DNA from: Clostridia bacterium
Lineage (GTDB): Bacteria > Bacillota > Clostridia > UBA1381 > UMGS1253
DNA: 11,287 nt
Direction of reading: 5' to 3'
Assembly (NCBI GenBank): GCA_017411585.1
Contig: JAFQPV010000065.1
Coordinates: 1-11,287 of the forward strand
Shown: piece by piece, positions 1-7,564 of the stretch
How the letters are laid out: each line of letters opens with the position of its first letter
How positions within the stretch are numbered: the stretch's first letter is position 1
Translations under genes and position numbers: made by a program
The notes under the pieces: model-generated
Told to the model about the DNA's origin: nothing
The model's database searches: none
The model's input: the letters and a program-made list of their open reading frames with translations, nothing else

Positions 1-119
1 CGGAAAATCCGGCCTTGCGCACTGCCGAAAACTCGCCTTATACCCATAAGTTACAATAATCCTATTCATATTATAAAGCATAAATATTACAAACGGGTTA
101 CAACGGCATTACTGTTTAA
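1..119. other. Left-edge intergenic stretch downstream of ispG
   Basis: This AT-rich stretch follows the ispG stop codon. I see no hairpin plus T-run that would end the ispG operon here. On the minus strand a perfect TATAAT hexamer lies at 75-70, but nothing resembling TTGACA stands 16-18 bp upstream (the sequence there is ACCCGT), so a promoter is only a weak possibility. A minus-strand ATG at 47-45 stays open to the window edge. A plus-strand frame from base 3 also reads 18 codons to a TAA at 57-59. Either could be the end of a neighbouring gene, and the sequence is too short to decide. Confidence 0.4.
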
Positions 120-1166
120 TTATAATTTATCGATTTCCTGCATCAGCGCTTCAATAATCTCATTTTGAGGCACTTTTTTGAGGATTTCACCCTTTTTGAA
201 GATGAGGCCTTCGCCGTCACCGCCGGCGATGCCGATGTCGGCATCACGCGCTTCGCCCGGTCCGTTGACTGCGCAGCCCATAACGGCAACCTTGATGTCC
301 TTATCGATATGCTCACAGCGCGCCTTGACTTCGTTTGCGATGTCAATCAGATTGATGCGACATCTGCCGCAGGTGGGGCAGGAGACAAAGGTGACACCGC
401 CGGTTTTTAAACCGATGGCGCGCAGGATTTCGATGCCTGCCTTGACCTCGTGCACCGGATGCTCCGTTAAGGAGACACGAATTGTATCGCCAATGCCTTC
501 GGAAAGGAGTGTGCCGATGCCAATCGAGGATTTGATGATGCCCGTCTCGTGCGTACCGGCTTCGGTCACGCCGAGATGCAGGGGATAGTTGCACGCCTTG
601 CTTGCAAGGCGGTATGCCTCAATCATCGTCGGCACGTCGGATGCCTTTAAGGAAAGCAGGATATTACTAAAACCGCAGTCCTCTAGGATGGAGGCGTGCT
701 CGAGCGCGCTTTCTACCAGTGCTTCCGGCGTAGCAGATTTATACTTTGCCAAAATATCCTTTTGAAGCGACCCGCCGTTGACACCGATGCGAATCGGAAT
801 GCCCAAGCCGTTTGCCATATCGGCAACCGCCTTCACATTTTCCCTTGCACCGATGTTGCCCGGGTTTAAGCGGATTTTGTCTGTGCCGTTTTCCATGCAC
901 TTTAAGGCGAGTTTATAGTCAAAATGAATATCGCAAACGAGAGGAATGGAGATGCCCTTTTTGATGTCGGCAACTGCTTCTGCGGCTGCCATATCCGGCA
1001 CGGCAACGCGGATGATTTCGCAGCCTGCCGCCTCCAATTCCTTAATTTGCGCGATTGTTGCTTTTGCATCGCGGGTGTCCGTCGTGGTCATAGACTGCAC
1101 GCTTACCGGACTGCTTCCGCCGATAGAAATATTGCCGACCTGTACGGTCTTTGTTTCTTTTCTCAT
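120..1166 (-). CDS. ispG: 4-hydroxy-3-methylbut-2-enyl diphosphate synthase (flavodoxin/ferredoxin-dependent), IspG
   Basis: IspG (GcpE) is a cytosolic iron-sulfur enzyme of the MEP isoprenoid pathway. It reductively opens methylerythritol cyclodiphosphate to HMBPP. The 348 residues match the short bacterial two-domain form: an N-terminal TIM barrel beginning VQVGNISIGG and containing the family segment VQSMTTTDT (23-31), then a C-terminal [4Fe-4S] domain. The cluster ligands are visible as C263 and C266 in CPTCGRC and C298 in VMGCAVNGPGEA, with E305 in the same conserved loop. The ATG start has an AGGTGG ribosome binding site 5 nt upstream, and the gene begins 12 bp after the rseP stop. It is the last gene of the pyrH-ispG operon visible here. 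It shares the pathway with dxr, two genes upstream. Nothing looks damaged. Confidence 0.97.
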   Translation of the reverse strand: MRKETKTVQVGNISIGGSSPVSVQSMTTTDTRDAKATIAQIKELEAAGCEIIRVAVPDMAAAEAVADIKKGISIPLVCDIHFDYKLALKCMENGTDKIRLNPGNIGARENVKAVADMANGLGIPIRIGVNGGSLQKDILAKYKSATPEALVESALEHASILEDCGFSNILLSLKASDVPTMIEAYRLASKACNYPLHLGVTEAGTHETGIIKSSIGIGTLLSEGIGDTIRVSLTEHPVHEVKAGIEILRAIGLKTGGVTFVSCPTCGRCRINLIDIANEVKARCEHIDKDIKVAVMGCAVNGPGEARDADIGIAGGDGEGLIFKKGEILKKVPQNEIIEALMQEIDKL

Positions 1167-1178
1167 AATTCCACCTAC

Positions 1179-2333
1179 TTACATTGGGTTGAACAGATTG
1201 CGTATATCGTTAAAGGTTGCAAATAACATGATCAGAATTAAAATTGAAAACCCGATGATGTTAATCACAATTTCCGCCTTTTGCGGCAGCTTTTTGCGCA
1301 CAATGGCTTCGATGACGGTGGTAATTGCCTTGCAGCCGTCCAAGCCCGGAATCGGTAAAAGATTCATAATGCCGAGGTTGACGGTTAACAGCCCGACAAG
1401 GCTTAAAAGTGTCATCCAGCCGATTTTCGTTGCCTGCCCGATGACACTGACGATACCAATCGGACCGCTGACCTGGTCGGCAGTCACGTTACCGCAAATT
1501 AGCTCAAAGAGCGAGAAATAAACAATTTTCACATTGTAAATCGTTGTAAAGAAGGCATCGTGGAGCACGCTGCCAAGCGTGCGCGACGGTTCTGTGCCGA
1601 CGAAGCCGATTAAGTATTTGGAGGCGGTTGCCGTCTCGCCGATGTACTGCTTGTATTCTTCGTCGTCAGCTGCCGGTCTGGTTTCGCGCTCAATTTCCTT
1701 GCCCTCGACATAAGCAACGACATCAAGTCTGTCTTCGAGGAAGGTGTAGCGTTCTTCGTATTTGGACGGTTTTACGGTTGCCTGCACGGTTTCCTTGCCG
1801 CGCTTCGCGGTGACAACAATCGGTTTTGCGCCGTTTTGCAACATAAAGAAATCTATGTCATCTTTAACGTGGATTTGGGTATCGTTTAAGCGAACGATTT
1901 CATCGCCGGCTTGAAAACCGGCGGCTTCCATCTGTGTATTTTCGACAAAGCTCGTAATGACCGGTTGATAGGTGGTCGGCTTTGCGGATTGCAAAATCGC
2001 AAAAATCAAAAAGCCCAGCACGATGTTTAAAAATGCACCGGCGAGCACGACACAGAGCCGCTTCCACCAAGCTGCTTTTTCAAACGCATTCGGTGCATCC
2101 GGATTGCCGACATCCTCATCAAACATACAGTAGCCGCCTAAAGGGAGACAACGGATGGAATACGTGGTTTCACCGCGCTTTTTCTTAAAAATGGCAGGCC
2201 CCATACCGACGGCAAACTCCACAACATTAATCTTAAAGAGCTTTGCCGTGGCAAAATGCCCGAACTCGTGCACGACGACCATCACGGCGAAAACAAGCAG
2301 TGCAACGAGTATTGTTATTAGATTTGACAACAA
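1179..2333 (-). CDS. rseP: RIP metalloprotease RseP/RasP (site-2 protease family)
   Basis: This is an intramembrane zinc protease of the site-2 protease family. Relatives cut anti-sigma factors and leftover signal peptides within the membrane. The zinc motif HEFGH is at 22-26, inside the first membrane helix. The GAFLN segment (99-103) begins a second helix. A PDZ-like domain covers about 122-188, SGPIGI is at 289-294, and the third zinc-ligand motif NLLPIPGLDG is at 324-333, with a last helix near 353-373. The 384 residues are normal for the family. The motif is followed by CK, where many relatives have GR. The start is not ATG: two consecutive TTG codons (2333-2331 and 2330-2328) follow a GAGGTGA ribosome binding site, and the first in-frame ATG (residue 18) would remove most of helix one. 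The gene begins 13 bp after the dxr stop. Confidence 0.95.
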   Translation of the reverse strand: MLSNLITILVALLVFAVMVVVHEFGHFATAKLFKINVVEFAVGMGPAIFKKKRGETTYSIRCLPLGGYCMFDEDVGNPDAPNAFEKAAWWKRLCVVLAGAFLNIVLGFLIFAILQSAKPTTYQPVITSFVENTQMEAAGFQAGDEIVRLNDTQIHVKDDIDFFMLQNGAKPIVVTAKRGKETVQATVKPSKYEERYTFLEDRLDVVAYVEGKEIERETRPAADDEEYKQYIGETATASKYLIGFVGTEPSRTLGSVLHDAFFTTIYNVKIVYFSLFELICGNVTADQVSGPIGIVSVIGQATKIGWMTLLSLVGLLTVNLGIMNLLPIPGLDGCKAITTVIEAIVRKKLPQKAEIVINIIGFSILILIMLFATFNDIRNLFNPM

Positions 2334-2336
2334 AAA

Positions 2337-2343
2337 TCACCTC
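2337..2343 (-). promoter_or_regulatory. Ribosome binding site deciding the TTG start of rseP
   Basis: GAGGTGA on the minus strand lies between the dxr stop codon and rseP. Measured from the GAGG core, it is 6 nt from the TTG at 2333 and 9 nt from the TTG at 2330. Both spacings are workable, so the exact initiator is uncertain by one codon. No ATG or GTG in the rseP frame fits this site. Confidence 0.75.
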
Positions 2344-2346
2344 AAA

Positions 2347-3492
2347 TTAAATATGCGATGCGACAAATTCGCGCGCCCACAAATCGGCATTTAGTACCGC
2401 ATCGAGCGTGTCTGCAGCCGTATTAGTATATGAGGCCATCGCATTTTCTATAACGTCTGTGATGGCAGTGTAAGCAATTTTATCGTTTAAAAATGCAGCA
2501 ACGGCAGCTTCATCTGCGCCGTTGTATACGGCGCACATCGTGCCGCCCTGTTTGAGCGCTTCATAGGCAAGCGGCAGGGCAGGGAATACGTCGTTGTGCG
2601 GCTTTTCGAACGTGAGTGTGCCGATGTCGGCAAGGCTTAAAAATTCGCTCGAAATCGGTGCTCTGTCCGGGTAGGTGAGTGCGTAGGCAATCGGCAAACG
2701 CATATCCGGAAGTCCCAGCTGCGCAATGACAGAGCCGTCGATAAACTCAACCATAGAATGAATAATGCTTTGTGGATGCACCACGACATCAATCTGCGCC
2801 GGTGCGGCATCAAAGAGCCAGTGCGCTTCAATAACCTCCAAGCCCTTGTTGACCATAGTCGAGGAGTCAATTGTGATTTTCGCGCCCATGCTCCAGTTCG
2901 GATGCTTCAATGCCATTTCCTTTGTGACATTTTTAAGCTCCGCCGCCGTTTTTGTGCGGAAAGGTCCGCCCGAGGCGGTCAGGATAATCCTTCGAAGCTG
3001 CTTGGGGGACTGCAGCCCTGCAAGCGACTGAAATACCGCGCTGTGTTCGCTGTCGACCGGCAGAATTTTTACGCCGTTTTCGCGCGCAAGCTTTGTCACG
3101 AGCGCACCTGCGGCAACGAGGGTTTCCTTGTTGGCAAGCGCAATGTTTTTCTTTGCCTGAATTGCGGCAATGGTCGGCTTAAGCCCTGCGATGCCCATCA
3201 CGCTGGTGACGATGATTTCTGCCTCCGGAATGGTGGCAAGCGTACACATACCGTCCGTACCGCAGACAACCTTGATGTCCGTGTCGGCAAGGCGAAGTGC
3301 CAGCTCCTTTGCAAGTGCCTCCGTGCCGGCGCAGACCATCTGCGGCTTAAATTCACGCGCCTGTTTTTCCAAAAGTTCTATATTATGATGCGCAGAAAGC
3401 CCCAACACTTTCATATCGGGGCTTTTTCTTACAATATCCAGGCTCTGTGTTCCGATAGAACCGGTCGAGCCGAGTATAACAATGTTTTTCAT
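2347..3492 (-). CDS. dxr: 1-deoxy-D-xylulose-5-phosphate reductoisomerase
   Basis: Dxr (IspC) converts DXP to methylerythritol 4-phosphate using NADPH and a divalent metal. It is the committed step of the MEP pathway in the cytosol and the target of fosmidomycin. The 381-residue protein begins with the nucleotide-binding GSTGSIG motif (8-14) and contains ANKE (120-123) and VDSEHS (146-151). By alignment from memory with the E. coli enzyme, D147, E149 and E219 are the metal ligands. ASGGPFR (173-179), SSTMVNK (210-216), HPQS (239-242) and GLPDMR follow. Length and motif order are normal. The ATG has an AGGTGA ribosome binding site that overlaps the cdsA TAG stop, and the two genes are 10 bp apart, suggesting coupled translation. 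It lies in the same operon as ispG and uppS, which use the pathway's later steps and products. Confidence 0.97.
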   Translation of the reverse strand: MKNIVILGSTGSIGTQSLDIVRKSPDMKVLGLSAHHNIELLEKQAREFKPQMVCAGTEALAKELALRLADTDIKVVCGTDGMCTLATIPEAEIIVTSVMGIAGLKPTIAAIQAKKNIALANKETLVAAGALVTKLARENGVKILPVDSEHSAVFQSLAGLQSPKQLRRIILTASGGPFRTKTAAELKNVTKEMALKHPNWSMGAKITIDSSTMVNKGLEVIEAHWLFDAAPAQIDVVVHPQSIIHSMVEFIDGSVIAQLGLPDMRLPIAYALTYPDRAPISSEFLSLADIGTLTFEKPHNDVFPALPLAYEALKQGGTMCAVYNGADEAAVAAFLNDKIAYTAITDVIENAMASYTNTAADTLDAVLNADLWAREFVASHI

Positions 3493-3502
3493 TTTGTTTC
3501 AC

Positions 3503-4333
3503 CTATCGAATTAAGTATAAGCCGATTTCCGGCAGATAATGCACCAAAAAGTACACAAACGGTGCCGCCAAAACCACGCTGTCAAAGCGGTCCATCGCGC
3601 CGCCGTGTCCCGGCATGATGTTACCGAAATCCTTGATGCCGTACTGGCGCTTAAGCCACGAGGCAATCAAATCGCCGACCTGTCCGAATACAGAGCCGAC
3701 CATACCCGTGAGTGCAAGCAGCAGGTAATTTGCTTCCAAATGAAAGCCGAGCTGTGCAATCAAACCGAGAATTACACCGCCGAGCGCAGAGAATACCACG
3801 CCGCCGATTGCGCCTTCCACGGTCTTTTTCGGGCTGATTTTTTCAATCAGCTTGTGCTTGCCGAGCAGCTTGCCGGTAAAGTACGCACCGGTGTCGCTAA
3901 TCCACGCGCAGATGAAAATCATAAACATTAAAATCAGACCGGTGATGTCGTTGCCGCGCACCAGACAGATGCACTGCATAAAGCAAATGATGTAAACAAT
4001 CATAAACACGCCGCCCGAAACATCGGAAAATGCCATTGTTTCGTGATGCTTTAGCGCATAGATTGCCATAAAGCTTGCCGTCAGGGCAAAGGCAACCGTA
4101 AATGCGGTGTAGCCGCCCATATAAATCGACAAAAGGATGCCGAGGCTGCCAAGGCACGCAAGTGCGGTTAAAAATGGCTTAAAGCCGAAGGCGTGCATTG
4201 TTTCATACACCATCATCAGCGACAAAATGCCTACGGCGACGCGCAGAACCATCGGGTCTAAAAAGATAACGATGAAAAACAAAATCAGTCCGACCGCCGC
4301 TGAGACGGTGCGGATTAGTGTGTCTTTCCACAT
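3503..4333 (-). CDS. cdsA: Phosphatidate cytidylyltransferase (CDP-diacylglycerol synthase)
   Basis: CdsA is an integral membrane enzyme that joins phosphatidic acid and CTP into CDP-diacylglycerol, the precursor of phosphatidylglycerol and other phospholipids. The 276 residues are mostly hydrophobic, with a series of predicted membrane spans starting at about residue 10. The family signature is complete at 225-252: it opens SWLKRQYGIKDFGN and ends PGHGGAMDRFDS, with the conserved K, D, H and paired D residues. An upstream conserved block runs from WISDTGAYF (144-152) to SPKKTVEGAIGG (167-178). The ATG follows an AGAGG ribosome binding site, 33 bp after the uppS stop. The uppS-cdsA-dxr-rseP order is the standard Bacillota arrangement. 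No anomaly seen. Confidence 0.96.
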   Translation of the reverse strand: MWKDTLIRTVSAAVGLILFFIVIFLDPMVLRVAVGILSLMMVYETMHAFGFKPFLTALACLGSLGILLSIYMGGYTAFTVAFALTASFMAIYALKHHETMAFSDVSGGVFMIVYIICFMQCICLVRGNDITGLILMFMIFICAWISDTGAYFTGKLLGKHKLIEKISPKKTVEGAIGGVVFSALGGVILGLIAQLGFHLEANYLLLALTGMVGSVFGQVGDLIASWLKRQYGIKDFGNIMPGHGGAMDRFDSVVLAAPFVYFLVHYLPEIGLYLIR

Positions 4334-4366
4334 AACTGTAAACCTCTTCTTTCGATGCTTTGTCGG

Positions 4367-5101
4367 TTAACGACCGCCAAAGCGTCTGTTGCGGCTAAGA
4401 TATGCATCCATTGCCGCATCAAAATCCTTTTCAGAAAAGTCCGGCCAAAGCTTGTTTGTGAAATAAAATTCACTGTAGGCACTTTGCCACATCAAAAAGT
4501 TGCTCAGGCGCATCTCGCCGCTGGTGCGGATAATCAAATCCGGATCGGGGAGAAAATGCGTATACAAGCTTTCGGAAATCGCTTTTTCGTCAATCGCCTC
4601 CGGCGAAATTGTGCCATCCAGCACCTTTTGTGCAAGCGATTTTACCGCGTGCGTCATTTCATCGCGGCTGCCGTAATTTAATGCGAGCGTTACAATAACA
4701 CCGTCGTTTTCGGCGGTGACATTTTCAACGCGCGTCATCTCGGCTTGAATTTCCGGTGAAAAACGGCTGCGGTCACCAATCACGCAGATGCGCGCATTGT
4801 CACCGGCAAGCTCGGTTTCTGCCGTCTTTAAGTAGTGCAACAATAGCCCCATCAAACCGGAAACCTCTTCTTCGCTGCGCTTCCAGTTTTCAGTGGAGAA
4901 TGCATATACTGTAATGTACTTGATACCGATTTTACCGGCGTGCTTACTGATTTTCTTCAGCGTTTCGGCACCCGTACGGTGACCGACGACACGCGGCACA
5001 GAGTGCTTTTTTGCCCAGCGGCCATTGCCGTCCATAATGATGGCAACGTGCTTGGGAAGCGCTTCTTTATCAAAAGCGTTGGTATGTTTTTTAAAAATCA
5101 T
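4367..5101 (-). CDS. uppS: Isoprenyl transferase (undecaprenyl diphosphate synthase, cis-prenyltransferase)
   Basis: UppS condenses isopentenyl diphosphate units onto farnesyl diphosphate in cis configuration. The product is undecaprenyl diphosphate, the lipid carrier for peptidoglycan and other wall polymers. The 244 residues match the usual length. The first motif is MDGNGRWAK (23-31), with catalytic D24. AFSTENW is at 67-73, NYGSRDE at 142-148, and the conserved substrate-binding region opens RTSGEMRLSNF (192-202) and ends SAYSE (207-211). The ATG overlaps the frr stop as ATGA (5101-5098), so translation is probably coupled to frr. The best purine-rich site, AAGGAA, lies inside the end of frr at a long distance of about 13 nt, which also favours coupling. 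Product chain length cannot be read from sequence alone. Confidence 0.96.
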   Translation of the reverse strand: MIFKKHTNAFDKEALPKHVAIIMDGNGRWAKKHSVPRVVGHRTGAETLKKISKHAGKIGIKYITVYAFSTENWKRSEEEVSGLMGLLLHYLKTAETELAGDNARICVIGDRSRFSPEIQAEMTRVENVTAENDGVIVTLALNYGSRDEMTHAVKSLAQKVLDGTISPEAIDEKAISESLYTHFLPDPDLIIRTSGEMRLSNFLMWQSAYSEFYFTNKLWPDFSEKDFDAAMDAYLSRNRRFGGR

Positions 5102-5649
5102 ACTTCCATAATTTCCTTTTCTTTTGCTGCAGTGAGGGTATCAACTTCCTTAACGTAGTTGTCGGTAATGGTCTGAATATCCTTTTCGATACCCTTCAAG
5201 TCGTCCTCTGTAATCTCGCTGGCTTTTTTCTTTGCCTTGTAGTTTTCGATGGCATCGCGGCGAATCGAGCGCAGAGCAACCTTTGCATCCTCGGCGCGCT
5301 TTTTAACCTCTTTCACAATTTCCTTACGGCGATCCTCTGTCAGCGGCGGGAAGTTTAAACGAATAACTTTACCGTCGTTGTTTGGGTTAATACCGATATC
5401 CGAGGTCTGGATTGCCTTTTCGATTGCAGTTAAAATCGAAGCATCCCACGGCTGAATGATGATGGTTCTTGCTTCCGGAACGGAAACGTTACCCACCTGC
5501 GGAATCGGGGTAGCGGTGCCGTAGTAATCTACGGTTACCTTATCGAGAATTGCCGGATTTGCGCGGCCTGCACGGATGCGCTTTAAATCCTCGTTATACA
5601 CATTTAAGGTCTTATCCATTTTTTCAGAAACTTCAGGTAATTTTGCCAT
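5098..5649 (-). CDS. frr: Ribosome recycling factor
   Basis: RRF works with EF-G to split the post-termination ribosome so that its subunits can be reused. At 183 residues it is close to the usual length of about 185. The family core is clear: the RIRAGRANPAILDKVTVDYYG segment near 24-44 and the PLTEDRRKE block near 101-109, followed by the long helical C-terminal part that makes up the three-helix bundle. The ATG has a strong AGGAGG ribosome binding site about 9 nt upstream (complement at 5658-5663). The gene starts 32 bp after pyrH and its stop overlaps uppS by 4 bp. pyrH-frr is a nearly universal bacterial pair. Confidence 0.97.
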   Translation of the reverse strand: MAKLPEVSEKMDKTLNVYNEDLKRIRAGRANPAILDKVTVDYYGTATPIPQVGNVSVPEARTIIIQPWDASILTAIEKAIQTSDIGINPNNDGKVIRLNFPPLTEDRRKEIVKEVKKRAEDAKVALRSIRRDAIENYKAKKKASEITEDDLKGIEKDIQTITDNYVKEVDTLTAAKEKEIMEV

Positions 5650-5681
5650 AGGTTTATCCTCCTATAATTTATATTTAAAAT

Positions 5682-6392
5682 TTATTGATTGCTAACGATT
5701 GTGCCGAGCTTTTCGCCGCAGGCTGCGCGAACGATGTTGTCTGTATCATCGAGACCGAATACGTGAATCGGCATATTGTTGTCCATACAAAGCGAGGTTG
5801 CTGTGGAATCCATTACGCCTAAGCCGCGGTTTAACACCTCGATAAAGCTTAAGGAATCGAACTTCTTTGCGTTCGGGTTTACATTCGGGTCGGAATCGTA
5901 TACTGCGTCAACCTTCTTGGCTAAAAGGATGGCTTCTGCATTAATTTCCGCTGCGCGAAGCGCTGCAGTGGTATCGGTCGAGAAGAACGGGTTACCCGTG
6001 CCGCAACCGAAGATGACAACTCTGCCTTTTTCTAAATGACGCATTGCGCGGCCACGGATGTACGGCTCTGCAATCTGGCGCATTTCAATGGCAGTTTGTA
6101 CACGGCAGGGGATACCTGCGTTTTCGAGTGCATCACAAAGTGCCAATGCGTTAATTACGGTTGCGAGCATACCCATATGGTCGGCTCTTGTGCGGTCCAT
6201 ATTTTCGCCGGTTCTGCCGCGCCAGATGTTGCCGCCGCCGACAACGAGTGCAATCTCCAAGCCCATGTCTACGCACTTTTTAATCGAAGCGGACAGGCGG
6301 GAGAGCACCTCCTGGTCAAAGCCGGTCTTCTTTTCGCCGGCAAGCGCTTCACCGCTGACCTTTAAAAGGACTCTTTTGTATTTTAATTTCAT
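5682..6392 (-). CDS. pyrH: UMP kinase
   Basis: PyrH phosphorylates UMP to UDP with ATP. It is a hexameric cytosolic enzyme of the amino-acid-kinase fold, unrelated to eukaryotic UMP/CMP kinases. The 236 residues carry KVSGEAL (11-17), GGGNIWRG (52-59), DHMGMLAT (71-78), GTGNPFFSTDTT (131-142) and VDAVYDSDP (161-169), all typical of the family. The ATG has an AAAGGAG ribosome binding site 8-9 nt upstream. It is the first gene after the tsf terminator and heads the seven-gene operon to ispG. Its own promoter should lie in 6393-6523, but I find no convincing -35/-10 pair there. Nothing unusual in the protein. Confidence 0.97.
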   Translation of the reverse strand: MKLKYKRVLLKVSGEALAGEKKTGFDQEVLSRLSASIKKCVDMGLEIALVVGGGNIWRGRTGENMDRTRADHMGMLATVINALALCDALENAGIPCRVQTAIEMRQIAEPYIRGRAMRHLEKGRVVIFGCGTGNPFFSTDTTAALRAAEINAEAILLAKKVDAVYDSDPNVNPNAKKFDSLSFIEVLNRGLGVMDSTATSLCMDNNMPIHVFGLDDTDNIVRAACGEKLGTIVSNQ

Positions 6393-6519
6393 TTATAACA
6401 GCTCCTTTTCAGAGTTTATATTATTAGATTTCGCATTTTAGGGGAACGAAATTTGAAAAACATACGATTTGCTTGCGGCTTTTTAAACCGTATGGGTTTC
6501 AAATGGAGTTGCCCAAAAA
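6393..6519 (-). other. pyrH upstream region, promoter expected but not resolved
   Basis: This gap lies between the tsf terminator and pyrH. It is AT-rich near the gene, with TAATAAT-like and TAAAAT hexamers (minus strand, about 6426-6420 and 6440-6435), but their -35 positions do not resemble TTGACA. Either a weak promoter drives the pyrH operon or read-through of the terminator supplies it. I see no coding potential or clear RNA structure. Confidence 0.35.
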
Positions 6520-6560
6520 CAAAAATATACAGGAAACGATATAATGGTTTCCTGTATATT
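6512..6560 (-). terminator. Intrinsic terminator of the rpsB-tsf operon
   Basis: On the minus strand a perfect 14-bp stem (AATATACAGGAAAC paired with GTTTCCTGTATATT, at 6560-6547 and 6537-6524) closes a 9-nt loop. The T-rich tail ATTTTTGTTTTTGGG follows at 6526-6512, overlapping the end of the stem. It sits 32 bp past the tsf stop. Hairpin plus U-run on the coding strand is the classic factor-independent form. The opposite strand lacks an equivalent T-run, so it probably works in one direction. Confidence 0.85.
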
Positions 6561-6591
6561 ATACTACTTATTTATCTATTTTGCAAGATGA

Positions 6592-7488
6592 TTATTTCAC
6601 CATGCTTGCAACTTCGTCAGCGAAGTTGTCAACCTTCTTTTCGAGGCCTTCACCCTTCTCAAAACGAACGAAGTTTACGAGCTTAACGCCCTTGGAAGCG
6701 AGGTAACCTTCTACCTTGAAGTCGCCGTTCTTAACGAACTCCTGCTGCAAGAGGCAGTTTTGCTCAAAGAACTTGTTGAGCTTACCTGTAACCATCTTCT
6801 CTAAGATGTTTTCCGGCTTGTTTGCGTTCTTCGGGTCTTCCTTCATCTGTGCAAGGATGATGTTCTTTTCCTTTTCTACATCTTCAGCCGGAACAGTGTC
6901 CTTGGAGAGGTAGAGCGGGTTGATAGCTGCAATCTGCATTGCAACGTCTCTTGCTGCTTCGTAAGCTTCTGCATCAGCGAGGCTGCCTTCCGCTTCAACC
7001 AAAACGCCGATTCTGCCGCCGCCGTGGATGTAGGAGCAAACATTGCCTTCGATTCTTGCAAATCTTCTGAGGTTCATGTTTTCACCAATCTTTGCGATGA
7101 GTGCTGTGAGTGCATCGCCGATGGTTTCAGCGCCGTCAGCGTATGCAAGCGCCTTGAGAGCATCAACGTCACCCGGGTTCTTTTCTGCAACTGTCTTTGC
7201 AACACTTGCAACGAAAGCCTGGAACTCGTCGTTTTTCGCAACGAAGTCTGTCTCGGAGTTTACTTCAACGAGAACGCCAACAGTCTTGTCGTCGGAAATG
7301 TATTCCTTAACGATACCTTCTGCAGCGATTCTGCCGGACTTCTTCGCAGCTGTAGCGAGGCCCTTTTCACGCAGAAATTCGATTGCCTTTTCCATATCAC
7401 CGTTTGTTTCGGTGAGTGCTTTTTTACAATCCATCATACCGCAACCGGTTTTTTCTCTTAAATCCTTTACGTCTTTTGCTGTAAACAT
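6592..7488 (-). CDS. tsf: Translation elongation factor Ts
   Basis: EF-Ts is the nucleotide exchange factor that releases GDP from EF-Tu during translation. The 298 residues open with the UBA-like N-terminal domain (about 1-50, with REKTGCGMMDCKKAL at 11-25). The EF-Tu contact motif SETDFVAKN follows at 78-86; D81 and F82 match the residues known to insert near the EF-Tu Mg2+ site. Dimerisation-domain repeats fill the rest. The ATG has an AGGAAG ribosome binding site about 6 nt upstream. The gene lies 76 bp after rpsB, with a hairpin in the gap, and ends just before a strong terminator. Confidence 0.97.
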   Translation of the reverse strand: MFTAKDVKDLREKTGCGMMDCKKALTETNGDMEKAIEFLREKGLATAAKKSGRIAAEGIVKEYISDDKTVGVLVEVNSETDFVAKNDEFQAFVASVAKTVAEKNPGDVDALKALAYADGAETIGDALTALIAKIGENMNLRRFARIEGNVCSYIHGGGRIGVLVEAEGSLADAEAYEAARDVAMQIAAINPLYLSKDTVPAEDVEKEKNIILAQMKEDPKNANKPENILEKMVTGKLNKFFEQNCLLQQEFVKNGDFKVEGYLASKGVKLVNFVRFEKGEGLEKKVDNFADEVASMVK

Positions 7489-7519
7489 TGTTATCTTCCT
7501 TTCTCGGGTTGATTGTATA

Positions 7520-7554
7520 AAAGCGGTCTTTAACTTTTATGCAAAGACCGCTTT
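7520..7554 (-). promoter_or_regulatory. Perfect 12-bp hairpin in the rpsB-tsf spacer (candidate attenuator or mRNA processing structure)
   Basis: AAAGCGGTCTTT (minus strand 7554-7543) pairs exactly with AAAGACCGCTTT (7531-7520) around an 11-nt loop. After the stem the coding strand continues TATACAATC, so the U-run is only four bases, partly within the stem, before it breaks. That makes it at best a leaky terminator. It could reduce tsf relative to rpsB transcripts, or stabilise or process the mRNA. Which of these applies cannot be told from sequence. Confidence 0.6.
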
Positions 7555-7564
7555 ATGTCAAAAA

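Noticed and set aside
70..98. Promoter with TATAAT at 75-70 (minus strand)
   Set aside because: The -10 hexamer is perfect, but the position 17 bp upstream reads ACCCGT and there is no extended -10. In AT-rich intergenic DNA this is weak evidence.
946..1521. Plus-strand 191-codon open frame
   Set aside because: It is antisense across the ispG-rseP junction, with no family features. The hydrophobic look comes from the complement of rseP codons.
2758..3618. Plus-strand 286-codon open frame
   Set aside because: It runs antisense through dxr and the end of cdsA, which are unmistakable. Its translation has no recognisable motif, is rich in Arg, Cys and His, and has no ribosome binding site or operon context. 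It is a shadow frame.
6453..6686. Plus-strand 77-codon frame over the tsf-pyrH gap
   Set aside because: It contains the tsf terminator and then runs antisense into tsf. No ribosome binding site or homology is apparent.
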